DNA from: an uncultured Oscillospiraceae bacterium | Lineage (GTDB): Bacteria > Bacillota > Clostridia > Oscillospirales > Oscillospiraceae | DNA length: 44,224 nucleotides | Direction: 5' to 3' | Assembly (NCBI GenBank): GCA_944387285.1 | Contig: CALXEH010000011.1 | Location: forward strand, 1 to 44,224 | In this document: piece by piece, positions 29,889 to 38,681 of the stretch | Layout of the letters: every line of letters starts with the position of its first letter | How positions within the stretch are numbered: the first letter of the stretch is position 1 | Position numbers and translations under genes: made by a program | The notes under the pieces: model-generated | The model's database searches: none | What the model was told of the DNA's origin: nothing | The model's input: only the letters and a program-made list of their open reading frames with translations

Positions 29889-31154
29889 TTGAAGGAGAAC
29901 GGCAAATTTTTCGGCTACAAGGCCGCGATAGGCGCGTTTTTGGTCATGTTCGTGAACCTTGGCGCCTGCACGACCCTGGGCATCTTCCTGACCTCGCTGT
30001 CCGAGTACAGCGGCTGGGACCTGGGCATGGTGGGCTACATCGGCACGGTCAACACGATAGGCAACGTCATATTGAGCATCGTTGCGGTCAAGGCCCTGAG
30101 CAAGTTCGGCGCGAAGGTGACGATGCTGATATCCATCATAGCCTGCGCGGCGCATGTGCATTTTTACACGTTTGCCACTCCCGGTGCGAATGTCTCGAGC
30201 CTGGCCTTCTACTACATAGCGGGCTTCCTTGCGTCGTTTGCGATCACCTTCGGCACGCACGCGGTGTGCTCTTCGGTCATAGCGGACTGGTTCGTGGAGA
30301 AGCGCGAGCAGATCTCCGGCATAGTGTTCTCCGGCGCGGGCTTCGGCGCGGCGATCTGGGTGTTTGCGGCGGGCCAGCTGTTCAAGGTCACGGATTATAA
30401 GAACTGCTACAGGATACTGTCCATCTTCATCCTGGCGATAGGCCTGTTTGCGGTGCTGCTGCTGATAAAGAGCCCGAAGAAGCTGGGGCAGAAGCCCTTA
30501 GGCTGGGACAAGGCGGGCGCCGGCGGCGCGGCGAGCGCGGCGGCGGAGGTGCCGGGCGTGAGCAAGGCGACGGCGCTGAAGTCCCCGGCGTTCTGGGTGC
30601 TTTCCCTGGCCCTGCTGTTCGTGTGCGTGAGCGGCACGGCGTACATGAGCTACGCCCCGTCCTGGTGGTCGGCCAACGGCATGGACGCGACGACCTCTGC
30701 CAACTGGAATGCTGTTTACCTGGTGCTGTCCGGCCTGGTACTGCTGGGCGTGGGCAAGGTGTTTGCGAAGACCGGCCCTGCGGTGTTCACGGTGATAGTG
30801 TGCATAGCGTTTGCGGCGGCCATGGCCTGCATGATCGCGCTCAACGGCCAGCCTGTGACGCTCATCATGGTGGGCTGCGTGCTGTTTGCAGCGCTGGCGT
30901 ATCCTCTGAACGCGAGCATCCCCGGCCTGATCGGCCAGTCCGTGTTCGGCGGCAAGGACTTTGCGGCGATATCGGCCACGCTGATGACGGCGGTGTACGT
31001 CGGCCAGGCGCTGTGCGCGCCGATAATGAGCGCGTTCCTGGCCACGGAAGGCGGCATGAAGAGCGGCTGGATATTCTTCGGCGCCACCGCCCTGGTAGGC
31101 ATGGTGCTCATAGTAGCGGCGATAGCGATATCGCCCATGAAAAAGGCGAAGTAA
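29889..31154 (+). CDS. Major facilitator superfamily transporter
   Basis: A 421-residue permease with about twelve hydrophobic segments and the MFS pattern of two six-helix halves. IVAVKALSKFGAKVTML fits the helix 2-3 loop, and a hydrophilic Ala/Gly-rich loop (about 200-225) separates the halves. It resembles carboxylate or OFA-type transporters more than drug exporters, but the specificity is not assignable. The start is TTG at 29889, preceded by AAGGAGGG. As the last gene of the SDR operon it likely imports the substrate or exports a product. Confidence 0.88.
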   Translation: MKENGKFFGYKAAIGAFLVMFVNLGACTTLGIFLTSLSEYSGWDLGMVGYIGTVNTIGNVILSIVAVKALSKFGAKVTMLISIIACAAHVHFYTFATPGANVSSLAFYYIAGFLASFAITFGTHAVCSSVIADWFVEKREQISGIVFSGAGFGAAIWVFAAGQLFKVTDYKNCYRILSIFILAIGLFAVLLLIKSPKKLGQKPLGWDKAGAGGAASAAAEVPGVSKATALKSPAFWVLSLALLFVCVSGTAYMSYAPSWWSANGMDATTSANWNAVYLVLSGLVLLGVGKVFAKTGPAVFTVIVCIAFAAAMACMIALNGQPVTLIMVGCVLFAALAYPLNASIPGLIGQSVFGGKDFAAISATLMTAVYVGQALCAPIMSAFLATEGGMKSGWIFFGATALVGMVLIVAAIAISPMKKAK

Positions 31155-31170
31155 GAAAAGCAAAAGAAAA

Positions 31171-31201
31171 GCGGCAGGGCCTCGGCCCTGCCGCAATTTT
31201 T
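31171..31201. terminator. Bidirectional terminator
   Basis: GCGGCAGGGC - CTCG - GCCCTGCCGC flanked by an A-rich run on the left and ATTTTTA on the right. It lies between the convergent transporter and the 2-oxoacid oxidoreductase operon and can end both. Confidence 0.92.
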
Positions 31202-32108
31202 ATTCCGCCGCCAGCCTGCTGAGCTTGTCCCAGCGCTGCTGAACGACCCGGCGGATCTCGTCGATGTCCGCCTCAGCCAGGTGCGCAAAGCGTTTCTGGC
31301 CGCGTATGAACTCGCCCACGTCCAGCGGCTCGCGCACTGCCCTGGTGGGCGCGGAGATCTCGAAGCGATAGTCGCGGTACTCGTAGAGCAGGAAATAGCG
31401 CGAGCGGACAGCGGCGCGGCCGAGGGCGATGCTGCGGCTGCCCTGACAGCCCCAGCCGGTGGGGCAGGGGTTGAGGATGTGCAGGTAGACCAGCCCGTCC
31501 TTTATCTGCGCGGCCCGCTGTACCTTGGCCACAAAGTCGGCCATGTATGAGGGGCTGAGCGTGGCCACATAGGCGGCGTTCTGCATGGCGAGCATCATGG
31601 GCACGTCCTTTTTGAAGTTGAGCTTGCCCCTGCCCAGGCTGCCGACGGGCGTGGTGGAGGTGCTTGCGCCGTGCGGCGTGGTGCCGCTTTTCTGGAAGCC
31701 GGTGTTCATGTAGGCCTCGTTGTCGTTGCAGACGTAGATGATGTTGTCCTTGCGCTCGGCCGCGGCGCTGAGCGCCTGCAGGCCGATGTCAGCGGTGCCG
31801 CCGTCGCCGGCGTAGGCGACACAGTGTACGTCCGGGTCAACAAGGTCGTAGGCCGCCTTGATGCCGGCCAGCATGGAGGCGGAGTTGCCCAGCTGCGGCA
31901 TGGCGCAGGGCACCTTGACGCCCATGCTCTTGTTCCAGCCTCCGACGCCTGCCCCGGCCATGCAGCCGGGCGGCACGACTAGCACGGTCTTGCGGCCAAG
32001 GCACTTGAGCAGTACCCTGAGCGAGAGCTCGGCCATGCAGCCCTGGCAGGCCGAGATGCCGGGCGAGACCAGGTCTTCGCGCGAGGCCAGATAGTCCACA
32101 GTGTTCAT
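31200..32108 (-). CDS. 2-oxoacid:ferredoxin oxidoreductase beta subunit, complex 1
   Basis: A 302-residue thiamine-diphosphate-binding subunit. It has CQGCMAELSLR (about 20-30), VPPGCMAG, the TPP/Mg motif AYAGDGGTADIGLQALSAAAERKDNIIYVCNDNEAYMNTG in parts (about 98-138), and NPCPTGWGC. The Cys residues fit a 4Fe-4S cluster as in PorB. The enzyme decarboxylates a 2-oxoacid to acyl-CoA while reducing ferredoxin. It overlaps the alpha gene by ATGA. The C-terminal tail (about 240-302) is longer and more basic than needed for catalysis. It is the last gene of the nine-gene operon. Confidence 0.93.
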   Translation of the reverse strand: MNTVDYLASREDLVSPGISACQGCMAELSLRVLLKCLGRKTVLVVPPGCMAGAGVGGWNKSMGVKVPCAMPQLGNSASMLAGIKAAYDLVDPDVHCVAYAGDGGTADIGLQALSAAAERKDNIIYVCNDNEAYMNTGFQKSGTTPHGASTSTTPVGSLGRGKLNFKKDVPMMLAMQNAAYVATLSPSYMADFVAKVQRAAQIKDGLVYLHILNPCPTGWGCQGSRSIALGRAAVRSRYFLLYEYRDYRFEISAPTRAVREPLDVGEFIRGQKRFAHLAEADIDEIRRVVQQRWDKLSRLAAE

Positions 32109-33304
32109 TTCCCCAGCTCCTCTCCCAGAAAGTCCTCGTTCATCCAGTAGGCCCCGTCCTTGAGATAGGCCGGCGCATCCGCCAGCATCTCCGCGGCCCT
32201 GACGACGTATTCCGTGCGCAGGTCGAGCCCGCCCAGACCGCCGATGAAGGAGAGCACGGGCAGCTCCACGCCGTGCGCGCCGCAGGCGGCGGCCAGCTCC
32301 ACCGACAGTACGCCCCTGTCCCAGCCGAAGCTCACGCTCCGGTCGATGACGGCGCAGGCCCTGCGCCCGCGCAGCATGTCCGCCAGCTCGGCGTCGGGGA
32401 AGGGCCGCATGAACCTGAGCTTGAGCAGGCCCATGCGCAGGCCTCTTTCGCGCATTATGTCAACCGCCACGCGGGCGGCGCCGGTCGTGGCGCCCATGGT
32501 GACGAGCACATAGTCTGCGTCCTCCATGCGGTAGCTGCCGAGCAGCCCGCCCCAGTCGCGGCCGAAGCGCGCGGCGAATTCGCGGTTGGCGTCGGCGATA
32601 ACGGATTTGGCGTGCTGCATACAGGCCAGGTGGTCTTCGCGGTAGCGGATGAGGAAGCTGCCCACCGTGTTGGGGTCAACGATGGCGGGCTCGTTCACAT
32701 CGAGGTATTGCGGCAGGTCGATGGGCGGCAGGTAAGCGTCCACCTCGCTGGGCTCGGGCAGTTCGACGCGCTCGGTCTGGTGCGAGAGGTAGAAGCCGTC
32801 GTAGCAGACGTTGATGGGAATGAGCACGCCGTGGTCTTCGGCGATCCTGTAGCCCTGGATGACCATGTCGAGTATCTCCTGGTTGTTCTCGCAGAAGACC
32901 TGCATCCAGCCCGCGTCGCGCACGGACAGCGCATCCTGCAGGCCGCACCAGACGGTGCCAGGGGAGATCATCTCGCGGCAGGCGAGGGTCATGACCATGG
33001 GGAAGCGCATGGTGGACATGCTGAAATAGGGCTCGTACATGTAGGCGAGGCCCTGGCCAGCGGTGGCGGTGAAGACGCGCTTGCCGAGCATGGCGGCGCC
33101 CTTGACCACACTCATGGAGGAGTGTTCGGATTCCACGTCCACGACCTTGGAGCCGAGCTTGCCGTCGGCGACCATGGAGGCGAGCAGTTCCACGACCACG
33201 GACTGCGGCGTGATGGGGTAGGCAGCGATTATGTCGGGCCTGCACAGCCTGACGGCCTCGGCAACACATTCGTTGCCGGTCAAAGCGTCGATCATGGACA
33301 TCAT
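32105..33304 (-). CDS. 2-oxoacid:ferredoxin oxidoreductase alpha subunit, complex 1
   Basis: A 399-residue subunit with the pyrimidine-binding domain: AAYPITPQSVVVELLA (about 26-41), ESEHSSMSVVKGA, the CoA-side segment SVRDAGWMQVFCENNQE and YDGFYLSHQTER, and the C-terminal domain II with VTMGATTGAARVA and RFMRPFPDAELA. This is the PorA/VorB layout of the archaeal-type four-subunit enzyme; pyruvate and branched-chain oxoacids are both possible. The ATG at 33304 overlaps the ferredoxin-subunit stop (ATGA) with GGAGG upstream; 33301 is equally possible. Upstream frame extension is a shadow. Confidence 0.93.
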   Translation of the reverse strand: MMSMIDALTGNECVAEAVRLCRPDIIAAYPITPQSVVVELLASMVADGKLGSKVVDVESEHSSMSVVKGAAMLGKRVFTATAGQGLAYMYEPYFSMSTMRFPMVMTLACREMISPGTVWCGLQDALSVRDAGWMQVFCENNQEILDMVIQGYRIAEDHGVLIPINVCYDGFYLSHQTERVELPEPSEVDAYLPPIDLPQYLDVNEPAIVDPNTVGSFLIRYREDHLACMQHAKSVIADANREFAARFGRDWGGLLGSYRMEDADYVLVTMGATTGAARVAVDIMRERGLRMGLLKLRFMRPFPDAELADMLRGRRACAVIDRSVSFGWDRGVLSVELAAACGAHGVELPVLSFIGGLGGLDLRTEYVVRAAEMLADAPAYLKDGAYWMNEDFLGEELGK

Positions 33305-33561
33305 CGGGCCTCCTTTATCCAGTCTATGGCCTGTTTTGGGCATTCCTCGCGGCAGATGCCGCAGCCCTTGCAGTAGCTCAGGTCGATGACGATGCGCCCG
33401 TCGGCCTTGCCGATGCAGCAGAGCGGGCAGTACAAGAGGCAGGTGCCGCAGCCAACGCATTTGCTGTAGTCTATCTGCGGCCGGAAAGTGCGCCAGGCCG
33501 AGGTCTCGAGCGTGTAGAGCCCGCTTTTGCCCCAGACGACGCGGTATTCGTTGTCGTTCAT
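33301..33561 (-). CDS. 2-oxoacid:ferredoxin oxidoreductase delta (ferredoxin) subunit, complex 1
   Basis: An 86-residue 2x[4Fe-4S] protein with CVGCGTCLLYCP (about 35-46) and CKGCGICREECPK (about 64-76). It carries electrons from the TPP centre to free ferredoxin. AGGAGGG precedes the ATG. It is coupled to alpha. Confidence 0.94.
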   Translation of the reverse strand: MNDNEYRVVWGKSGLYTLETSAWRTFRPQIDYSKCVGCGTCLLYCPLCCIGKADGRIVIDLSYCKGCGICREECPKQAIDWIKEAR

Positions 33562-33565
33562 GGCT

Positions 33566-34114
33566 TTATCCCTCCTTGAGCCTGAGCACCTGCGCCGAGC
33601 CGAAGCCGGCGCGGAAGGCGCGCTCGTTCTTTTCGCCGTATTTGCCGCGGATGAGCCCGGCGAGGATGTCCGCGTCCACGCCCGGCATGGTCCTGGCCAG
33701 GGCGCCGAGCATGACGGTGTTGGGTATCTCTGCGCCGATGAGTTCGCGGGCGATGTCGGTGGCGTCCAGGAGCGTACAGACGCCCGCCTGGGGCGGCAGG
33801 GCGAGTTCCCGGACGTCCAGGGCGGTGTTGAGCACGACGAAGCCGCCCTCGCGCAGGCCCTCGAAGACCGGCACGGCGCGGATGAGGCTGTCGTCGAGTA
33901 TGACTACGCCGTCGGGCTCGTAGACCTGTGTCTTGGGCCAGATGGTGCCGCTGTCCATGCGGAAGTAGCCGAAGACGGGCGAGCCCTTGCGCTCCACGCC
34001 GAAGGCGGGGATAAACTGCGCATAGCCTCCGGCGGCCACGACCGCCTTGGCCAGCAGCTGCGCGGCGTTGACGGTGCCCTGGCCGCCGCGCCCGTGGAAT
34101 CTTATCTCCAACAT
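33566..34114 (-). CDS. 2-oxoacid:ferredoxin oxidoreductase gamma subunit, complex 1
   Basis: A 182-residue POR gamma-domain subunit with the opening IRFHGRGGQGTVNAAQLLA (about 4-22), FGVERKGSPVFGYFR (about 38-52), and IPNTVMLGALARTMPGV (about 130-146). It interacts with CoA and the other subunits. AGGAGG precedes the ATG. The gene lies just after the CoA-transferase gene. Confidence 0.94.
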   Translation of the reverse strand: MLEIRFHGRGGQGTVNAAQLLAKAVVAAGGYAQFIPAFGVERKGSPVFGYFRMDSGTIWPKTQVYEPDGVVILDDSLIRAVPVFEGLREGGFVVLNTALDVRELALPPQAGVCTLLDATDIARELIGAEIPNTVMLGALARTMPGVDADILAGLIRGKYGEKNERAFRAGFGSAQVLRLKEG

Positions 34115-34129
34115 ATTTAGCCTCCTTTA

Positions 34130-35701
34130 CTATGCCTGGCCGCCGAGGCCCATTTTCTGTTCGCGGAATAGCCTGGCGTCCATGGGCCTGAGGTCGGCGG
34201 CGATGGCCGGGCGGAAGGCCATGCGGCCCAGCACGTCTCGCTCGAGGTCTGCGCCGGGCGCGAGTTCGGTGAGCGTGACGCCCTCCCCGCGCAGCTCGAA
34301 GACGGCGCGTTCGGTGATGTACATGACCTTCTGGCCCTTGCGGCGGGCGTAGCTGCCGGAAAAGGTGATCTGCTGCACCCTGTCCACGAACTTGACGCCC
34401 GGGCCGTCGCTGATGATATCCAGCCTGCCTCCGCCTATCTCCAGGGTCTGGGGCCCGGAGGTGAAGGAGAGCATGAAGCAGACCTTGGGGCTGTTTTGCG
34501 AGATGTTGATGAAGCCGCCGGGGCCGGTGCAGCGCGTGCCGAATTTGGAGACGTTCACGTTGCCGTCGCGGTCCACCTCGGCCGCGCCGAGGAAGGTGGC
34601 GTCGAGCACGCCGCCGTCGTAGAGGTCGAAGGTGTCGGGTATGCCGATCACCGCCTCGGCGTTGACGGAGCCGCCGAAGCCGACGCCGGCCTCGGGCACG
34701 CCGCCGATGGGCCCGGATTCGAGGGAGAGGGTCATGCTTTCGGCGATGCCCTCCTCGTTTGCCACGTTGCCCACGCCGGAGGGGATGCCGATGCCGAGGT
34801 TGACGAGGCAGCCGGGCCGCAGTTCCATGGCGCCCCTGCGTGCGATGACCTTGCGCAGGCTGAGCCCGAGCGGGGCGATGGAGCCCACGGGCTTTTTGAC
34901 CTCGCCGGCGAGCTCGGGCCTGTAGACGGGCGCGGCGTAGGACTGCATGTGGAATTCGGGCGGCGACTTGACGACATAGTCCACGAGCGCGGCGGGTATG
35001 CGCACCTGCCTGGCCGGCAGGCTGCCCGCCTGGACGACGTCTTCGACCTGGACGATGACGGTGCCGCCGCAGTTTTTGACGGCCGCGGCGATCTCGAGCT
35101 GCGCCTCGACCAGGGCCTCGTGCGCCAGGGAGATGTTCCCGCGCTCGTCGGCGTAGGTGCCGCGGATGAGGCAGGCGTCGAGCGGGAAGCTGCGGTAGAG
35201 CAGGAACTCCTCGCCGTCGAGCTCGATGAGGCGCACTATCTCGCGGCCCTGCGCGGCGGCCTTTTGGTTGGCGGCGCAGCCCTCGATGCGCGGGTCGGCG
35301 AAGGTGCCGAGCCCGACGGGCGTCAGCACGCCGGGCTTTTTGCCGGCGATGGCCCTGAAAAGGTGCATGACCACGCCCAGGGGCAGGGTGAAGCCTGCGA
35401 TCTCGTTGGTGCCGACGAGCGTGGCGATGTCCGGCGGGTTGCCGATGTGCCCTGCGATGATGGTGCCGATGAGCCCGCGCGCGGACAGGCGGCTGAGGCC
35501 CATGCCGTTTTCCTTGTCGAAGTTCCCGGCGCTGATGCCGGTGAAGATGGTAATGCCGCGCGGGCTGCCGCAGCCGGCATAGCGCTCTGCCACGGCCTGG
35601 AGCAGGTAGTCGGGCGCGCTGTAGGCCCCGAAACCGCCGAGCGCCACGGTCTGGCCGTCGCCAATGAGCGCCGCCGCCTGCGCGGCTGAGATTATCCGCA
35701 T
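34130..35701 (-). CDS. Family I acyl-CoA transferase (fused alpha-beta)
   Basis: A 523-residue fused CoA transferase of the propionate/acetate or YdiF-type group. The alpha half has ALGGFGAYSAPDYLLQA and GTFADPRIEG; the beta half has GIGIPSGVGNVANEEG and SLESGPIGGVPEAG, which contains the catalytic Glu of the ESG motif (about 330). It would exchange CoA between the acyl-CoA made by the flanking oxidoreductases and a short-chain acid, conserving the thioester energy. Both halves are complete with no gap. AGGGGAGG precedes the ATG. Its position between two oxidoreductase sets is unusual. Confidence 0.93.
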   Translation of the reverse strand: MRIISAAQAAALIGDGQTVALGGFGAYSAPDYLLQAVAERYAGCGSPRGITIFTGISAGNFDKENGMGLSRLSARGLIGTIIAGHIGNPPDIATLVGTNEIAGFTLPLGVVMHLFRAIAGKKPGVLTPVGLGTFADPRIEGCAANQKAAAQGREIVRLIELDGEEFLLYRSFPLDACLIRGTYADERGNISLAHEALVEAQLEIAAAVKNCGGTVIVQVEDVVQAGSLPARQVRIPAALVDYVVKSPPEFHMQSYAAPVYRPELAGEVKKPVGSIAPLGLSLRKVIARRGAMELRPGCLVNLGIGIPSGVGNVANEEGIAESMTLSLESGPIGGVPEAGVGFGGSVNAEAVIGIPDTFDLYDGGVLDATFLGAAEVDRDGNVNVSKFGTRCTGPGGFINISQNSPKVCFMLSFTSGPQTLEIGGGRLDIISDGPGVKFVDRVQQITFSGSYARRKGQKVMYITERAVFELRGEGVTLTELAPGADLERDVLGRMAFRPAIAADLRPMDARLFREQKMGLGGQA

Positions 35702-35723
35702 GTTAAGACCTCCCCTGATAAAA

Positions 35724-35748
35724 GGGAATCGGGCGCAGCCCGACTCCC
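35724..35748 (-). other. Intercistronic hairpin
   Basis: Stem GGGAATCGGGC / GCCCGACTCCC with loop GCA (one mismatch) between beta 2 and the CoA-transferase gene. It has no T-run, so it is more likely an mRNA-stabilising or expression-tuning element. Confidence 0.5.
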
Positions 35749-35756
35749 CTCTGAAC

Positions 35757-36638
35757 TTATTCGCCGCCCAGCCGTTCCAGCTTTTCCAGATACTCGTAGC
35801 GGCTGATTATGCGCTCGTTCGTCTGCGCGGTGAGCTCGCCGACCGCGGTGCGGAAGCGCTTTTGCAGCTTCATGTAATCCTCGGCGTGGCCGAGCTTGGA
35901 GGGCCTGCGCCCGAGCTTGACGCGGCCGTTTTCGTACTCCATGAGCACCCATGCGCCGCTGTCCACGCCCTCGCGCGCGAGCTCGATGGTCTTGGAGGAG
36001 TGGTAACCCCAGCCGGTGGGGCAGGGGCAGTGGATGTGCAGCACGCGGCAGCCCTTTATCCCCTTGGCCTTTTTGACCTTGCGGCGCAGGTCGCCCAGGT
36101 CGGCGACCGAGGCCGTGGCGGCGTAGGGCACGCCGTGGGCCATGACGATCTGGATGAGGTCCTTGCTGCCTACGGGCTTGCCCGCCGGGGTGGTGGTGGT
36201 CGAAGCGCCGAGCGGCGTGGAGCTGCTGCCCTGGATGCCCGTGTTCATGTAGGCCTCGTTGTCGTAGCAGATGTAGAGTATGTTCTCGTTGCGCTCCATG
36301 GCCCCGCTCAGGGACTGCAGGCCGATGTCCACCGTGGCCCCGTCGCCGCAGAAGGCGCAGACCGTGGTGTGCTCGTTGCCCTGATGCCTGAAACCCGCGG
36401 CGATGCCGGAGGCAATGGCGGCGGAGTTCTCCAGATTGCCCTGGATGCCCGCCAGCTTCACCGCCGCCTCGGGCCCCGTGCCCGAAAACAGCGCCGCACA
36501 GCCGGGCGGGATGACCAGTACCGTGTCCTCGCCCAGTACGTCCAGTACGTTGCGGATGATGAGCTCAATGCCGCAGCCCTGGCAGGAGCTGACGCCGTGA
36601 GTCACCAGACCCTTGGATGCAGCCATCATTTTCAGCAT
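35757..36638 (-). CDS. 2-oxoacid:ferredoxin oxidoreductase beta subunit, complex 2
   Basis: A 293-residue TPP-binding subunit with CQGCGIELIIR (about 19-29), IPPGCAALFSG, CAFCGDGATVDIGLQSLSG (about 92-110), YDNEAYMNTGIQ and HIHCPCPTGWGY. It clearly belongs to the same family as complex 1 beta but the sequence differs throughout, so the two complexes probably use different substrates. It overlaps the alpha gene by seven bases. The ATG at 36638 lies about ten bases after GGGAGG. Confidence 0.93.
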   Translation of the reverse strand: MLKMMAASKGLVTHGVSSCQGCGIELIIRNVLDVLGEDTVLVIPPGCAALFSGTGPEAAVKLAGIQGNLENSAAIASGIAAGFRHQGNEHTTVCAFCGDGATVDIGLQSLSGAMERNENILYICYDNEAYMNTGIQGSSSTPLGASTTTTPAGKPVGSKDLIQIVMAHGVPYAATASVADLGDLRRKVKKAKGIKGCRVLHIHCPCPTGWGYHSSKTIELAREGVDSGAWVLMEYENGRVKLGRRPSKLGHAEDYMKLQKRFRTAVGELTAQTNERIISRYEYLEKLERLGGE

Positions 36639-37837
36639 ATTATGTCAACCTCCCTCAAGGCCATCGGGTCGCCCTTCAGGTCGAACCAGGTGTTTACGCT
36701 CTGGGCCTGGCCCTCGAAGACGTCCAGCAGTTCGGAGTAGAGGCCCTTGAACGCGCCGTCGGAGATATCGCGGCCGGCGAGTCCGCCGACGAAGCTGAAG
36801 ACCCGGCAGCCGGCGCCGCGCAGGGCGGCGGAGACTTCGGTGGCGGCGGGCGGCTGGGCGGCGCCGAGGCCGGCGGAGCGGTCCACCACGCCGACGACGG
36901 GCACGTTTTTGAGCGCCTCGCGTATCTCTCCGGCGGGGAAGGGGCGGAACATGCAGATACGCAGCAGGCCGGCCTTGACGCCCTGGCGGCGCAGCTCGTT
37001 GACGGCGAACTTGGCCGTCCCGGACATGGAGCCCATGGTGACGAGGGCGATGTCGGCGTCGTCGAGCAGGTATTTTTCCACGGTGCAGGGCCTGCGGCCG
37101 AAGCGGCGGCCGTACTCGTCGAAGACCTCGCGGGCGACGTCGGCGGCGCGCTCGAAGCCGACTTTCTGCTGGTAGCGCATTTCGGTGTATTCGCTGGTGG
37201 GGCACAGGTCGTTCACGAACATGACGTCGGTGGGGTCGATGTACATGTTGCGCCGGACGTAGGGCCCGACGAAGTCCCAGGCCTCCTCGTCGGTGGGCGC
37301 GCTGACCTTCTGCATGGAGTGCGAGAGGAAGAAGCCGTCGAGGCAGACCATAGAGGGCGTGAGCACGTCCTGGTGTTCGCTGATCCTGTAGGCGCAGAGG
37401 GTGAGGTCGAGCACTTCCTGCACCGTGCCGCAGTAGAATTGGAGCCAGCCGGTGTCGCGCTCGGCCATGGTGTCCTGGTGGTCGCACCAGAGGCTCCAGG
37501 GGGCGACGAGGGAGCGGTTGACGACGGGCATGACCACGGGCAGCCTGCATCCGCTGGTGACGCCGCAGACCTCGTGCATGAGCGCGAGCCCGACGGAAGA
37601 GGTGGCGGTGGCGACGCGCACGCCGGTGAGGCAGGCGCCGACGCAGACGGACATGGCGGAGTGTTCGGACTCGACGCGGATGTACTCGGCGTCTATCTGG
37701 CCGTTGGCGACGCAGTCGGAGAGCTTTTCGGCGATGGAGCTCTGCGGCGTGATGGGATAGGCGGCGATGACGCCGGGCCGGGCCATGCGTATGGCCTCCA
37801 CGGCGGCGCCGTTGCCGTCAAACATCCTGAAGGGCAT
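36632..37837 (-). CDS. 2-oxoacid:ferredoxin oxidoreductase alpha subunit, complex 2
   Basis: A 401-residue subunit with IAAYPITPQSSIAEKLS (about 23-39), ESEHSAMSVCVGACLTG, AERDTGWLQFYCGTVQEVLD, and the C-terminal VTMGSMSGTAKFAV and CMFRPFPAGEIR. Compared with complex 1 alpha, the SVRDAGW...ENNQE segment reads AERDTGW...CGTVQE, so the substrate side has diverged. Starts at 37837 with a TGATG junction to the ferredoxin subunit. Confidence 0.93.
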   Translation of the reverse strand: MPFRMFDGNGAAVEAIRMARPGVIAAYPITPQSSIAEKLSDCVANGQIDAEYIRVESEHSAMSVCVGACLTGVRVATATSSVGLALMHEVCGVTSGCRLPVVMPVVNRSLVAPWSLWCDHQDTMAERDTGWLQFYCGTVQEVLDLTLCAYRISEHQDVLTPSMVCLDGFFLSHSMQKVSAPTDEEAWDFVGPYVRRNMYIDPTDVMFVNDLCPTSEYTEMRYQQKVGFERAADVAREVFDEYGRRFGRRPCTVEKYLLDDADIALVTMGSMSGTAKFAVNELRRQGVKAGLLRICMFRPFPAGEIREALKNVPVVGVVDRSAGLGAAQPPAATEVSAALRGAGCRVFSFVGGLAGRDISDGAFKGLYSELLDVFEGQAQSVNTWFDLKGDPMALREVDIIC

Positions 37838-38139
37838 CAGTGCTCACCTCTTTCTTTAACAAGGCTCAGGGCATTTTTGGGGCATTCGTTGACGCAGATG
37901 CCGCAGCCCTTGCAGTAGTACCAGTCGAAGACGACGGGGCAGCCGTCCCTGCTGACGGTGATGCAGTCCGTGGGGCAGCTGCGCGCGCAGGTGCCGCAGC
38001 GGATACATTTGGATTCGTCGAGCTGCGGCCGCTCGAGGCGCCAGCTGCCGGTGTTGGCCGCCGTGAACACCACGGAGCAGGGGCCGAGAATCCTACGCTT
38101 TGCGGGTGTGCTCGTAGGCGTCTCTCGCTGCGTTGACAT
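37837..38139 (-). CDS. 2-oxoacid:ferredoxin oxidoreductase delta (ferredoxin) subunit, complex 2
   Basis: A 100-residue 2x[4Fe-4S] protein with CIRCGTCARSCP (about 45-56) and CKGCGICVNECPK (about 76-88). The ATG at 38139 has GGTGAA upstream and gives about 15 residues more than complex 1 delta before the homologous part, with a 47-base overlap into the gamma gene. Long coupling overlaps are otherwise absent in this operon, so a later non-ATG start cannot be excluded. Confidence 0.88.
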   Translation of the reverse strand: MSTQRETPTSTPAKRRILGPCSVVFTAANTGSWRLERPQLDESKCIRCGTCARSCPTDCITVSRDGCPVVFDWYYCKGCGICVNECPKNALSLVKERGEH

Positions 38140-38644
38140 TAACTTCACCAACCTTTCCAAAGCTGTCTGCAACCGCCTTTTCCACGGCCTCGATGCTGAC
38201 CAGGCCGGTTTTGGCGAGCGCGCCGAGCATGGCGCTGTTAGGTATAGAGAGCCCCATGTTCCGCTCGGCGGCGGCCGTGGCGTCGCAGACGTAAATATCG
38301 CCGAAAGCGCCGAGCTGCCGGTAGCGGCTGACATAGTCCTCGCTGCCGGAGTTGAGGACGAGCACCGTACTGCCGGTGCAGCCCTCCGTGACATCGACCT
38401 TTTTGTCGATGATGCCCTCGTCCATGACCACGACGATATCCGGGTCGTAGACGTAGCAGTTGAGCAGCACGGGCTCGTCGTCAACGATGATGTGGGCGAA
38501 GACGGGCGCGCCCCTGCGCTCGTGGCCGTAGGCCGGGACCGTAATGGCATATCTGCCCTCGAACAGGGACACGGCCTCGGACAGCACCTTGGCGGCCGTA
38601 ACGGCGCCCTGGCCTCCGATGCCGTAGAATTTGAGCTTTACCAT
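38093..38644 (-). CDS. 2-oxoacid:ferredoxin oxidoreductase gamma subunit, complex 2
   Basis: A 183-residue gamma-domain subunit with KLKFYGIGGQGAVTAAKVLSE near the start (about 3-23, in family position), YGHERRGAPVFAH and IPNSAMLGALAKTGLV. The ATG at 38644 aligns with the complex 1 gamma start; a TTG at 38653 is also in frame but sits too close to the GGGGG site. It is the first gene of the nine-gene operon. Confidence 0.92.
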   Translation of the reverse strand: MVKLKFYGIGGQGAVTAAKVLSEAVSLFEGRYAITVPAYGHERRGAPVFAHIIVDDEPVLLNCYVYDPDIVVVMDEGIIDKKVDVTEGCTGSTVLVLNSGSEDYVSRYRQLGAFGDIYVCDATAAAERNMGLSIPNSAMLGALAKTGLVSIEAVEKAVADSFGKVGEVNVNAARDAYEHTRKA

Positions 38645-38681
38645 CCCGAACAAGTACCCCCTTTGTGAAAAGATTCTGTAT

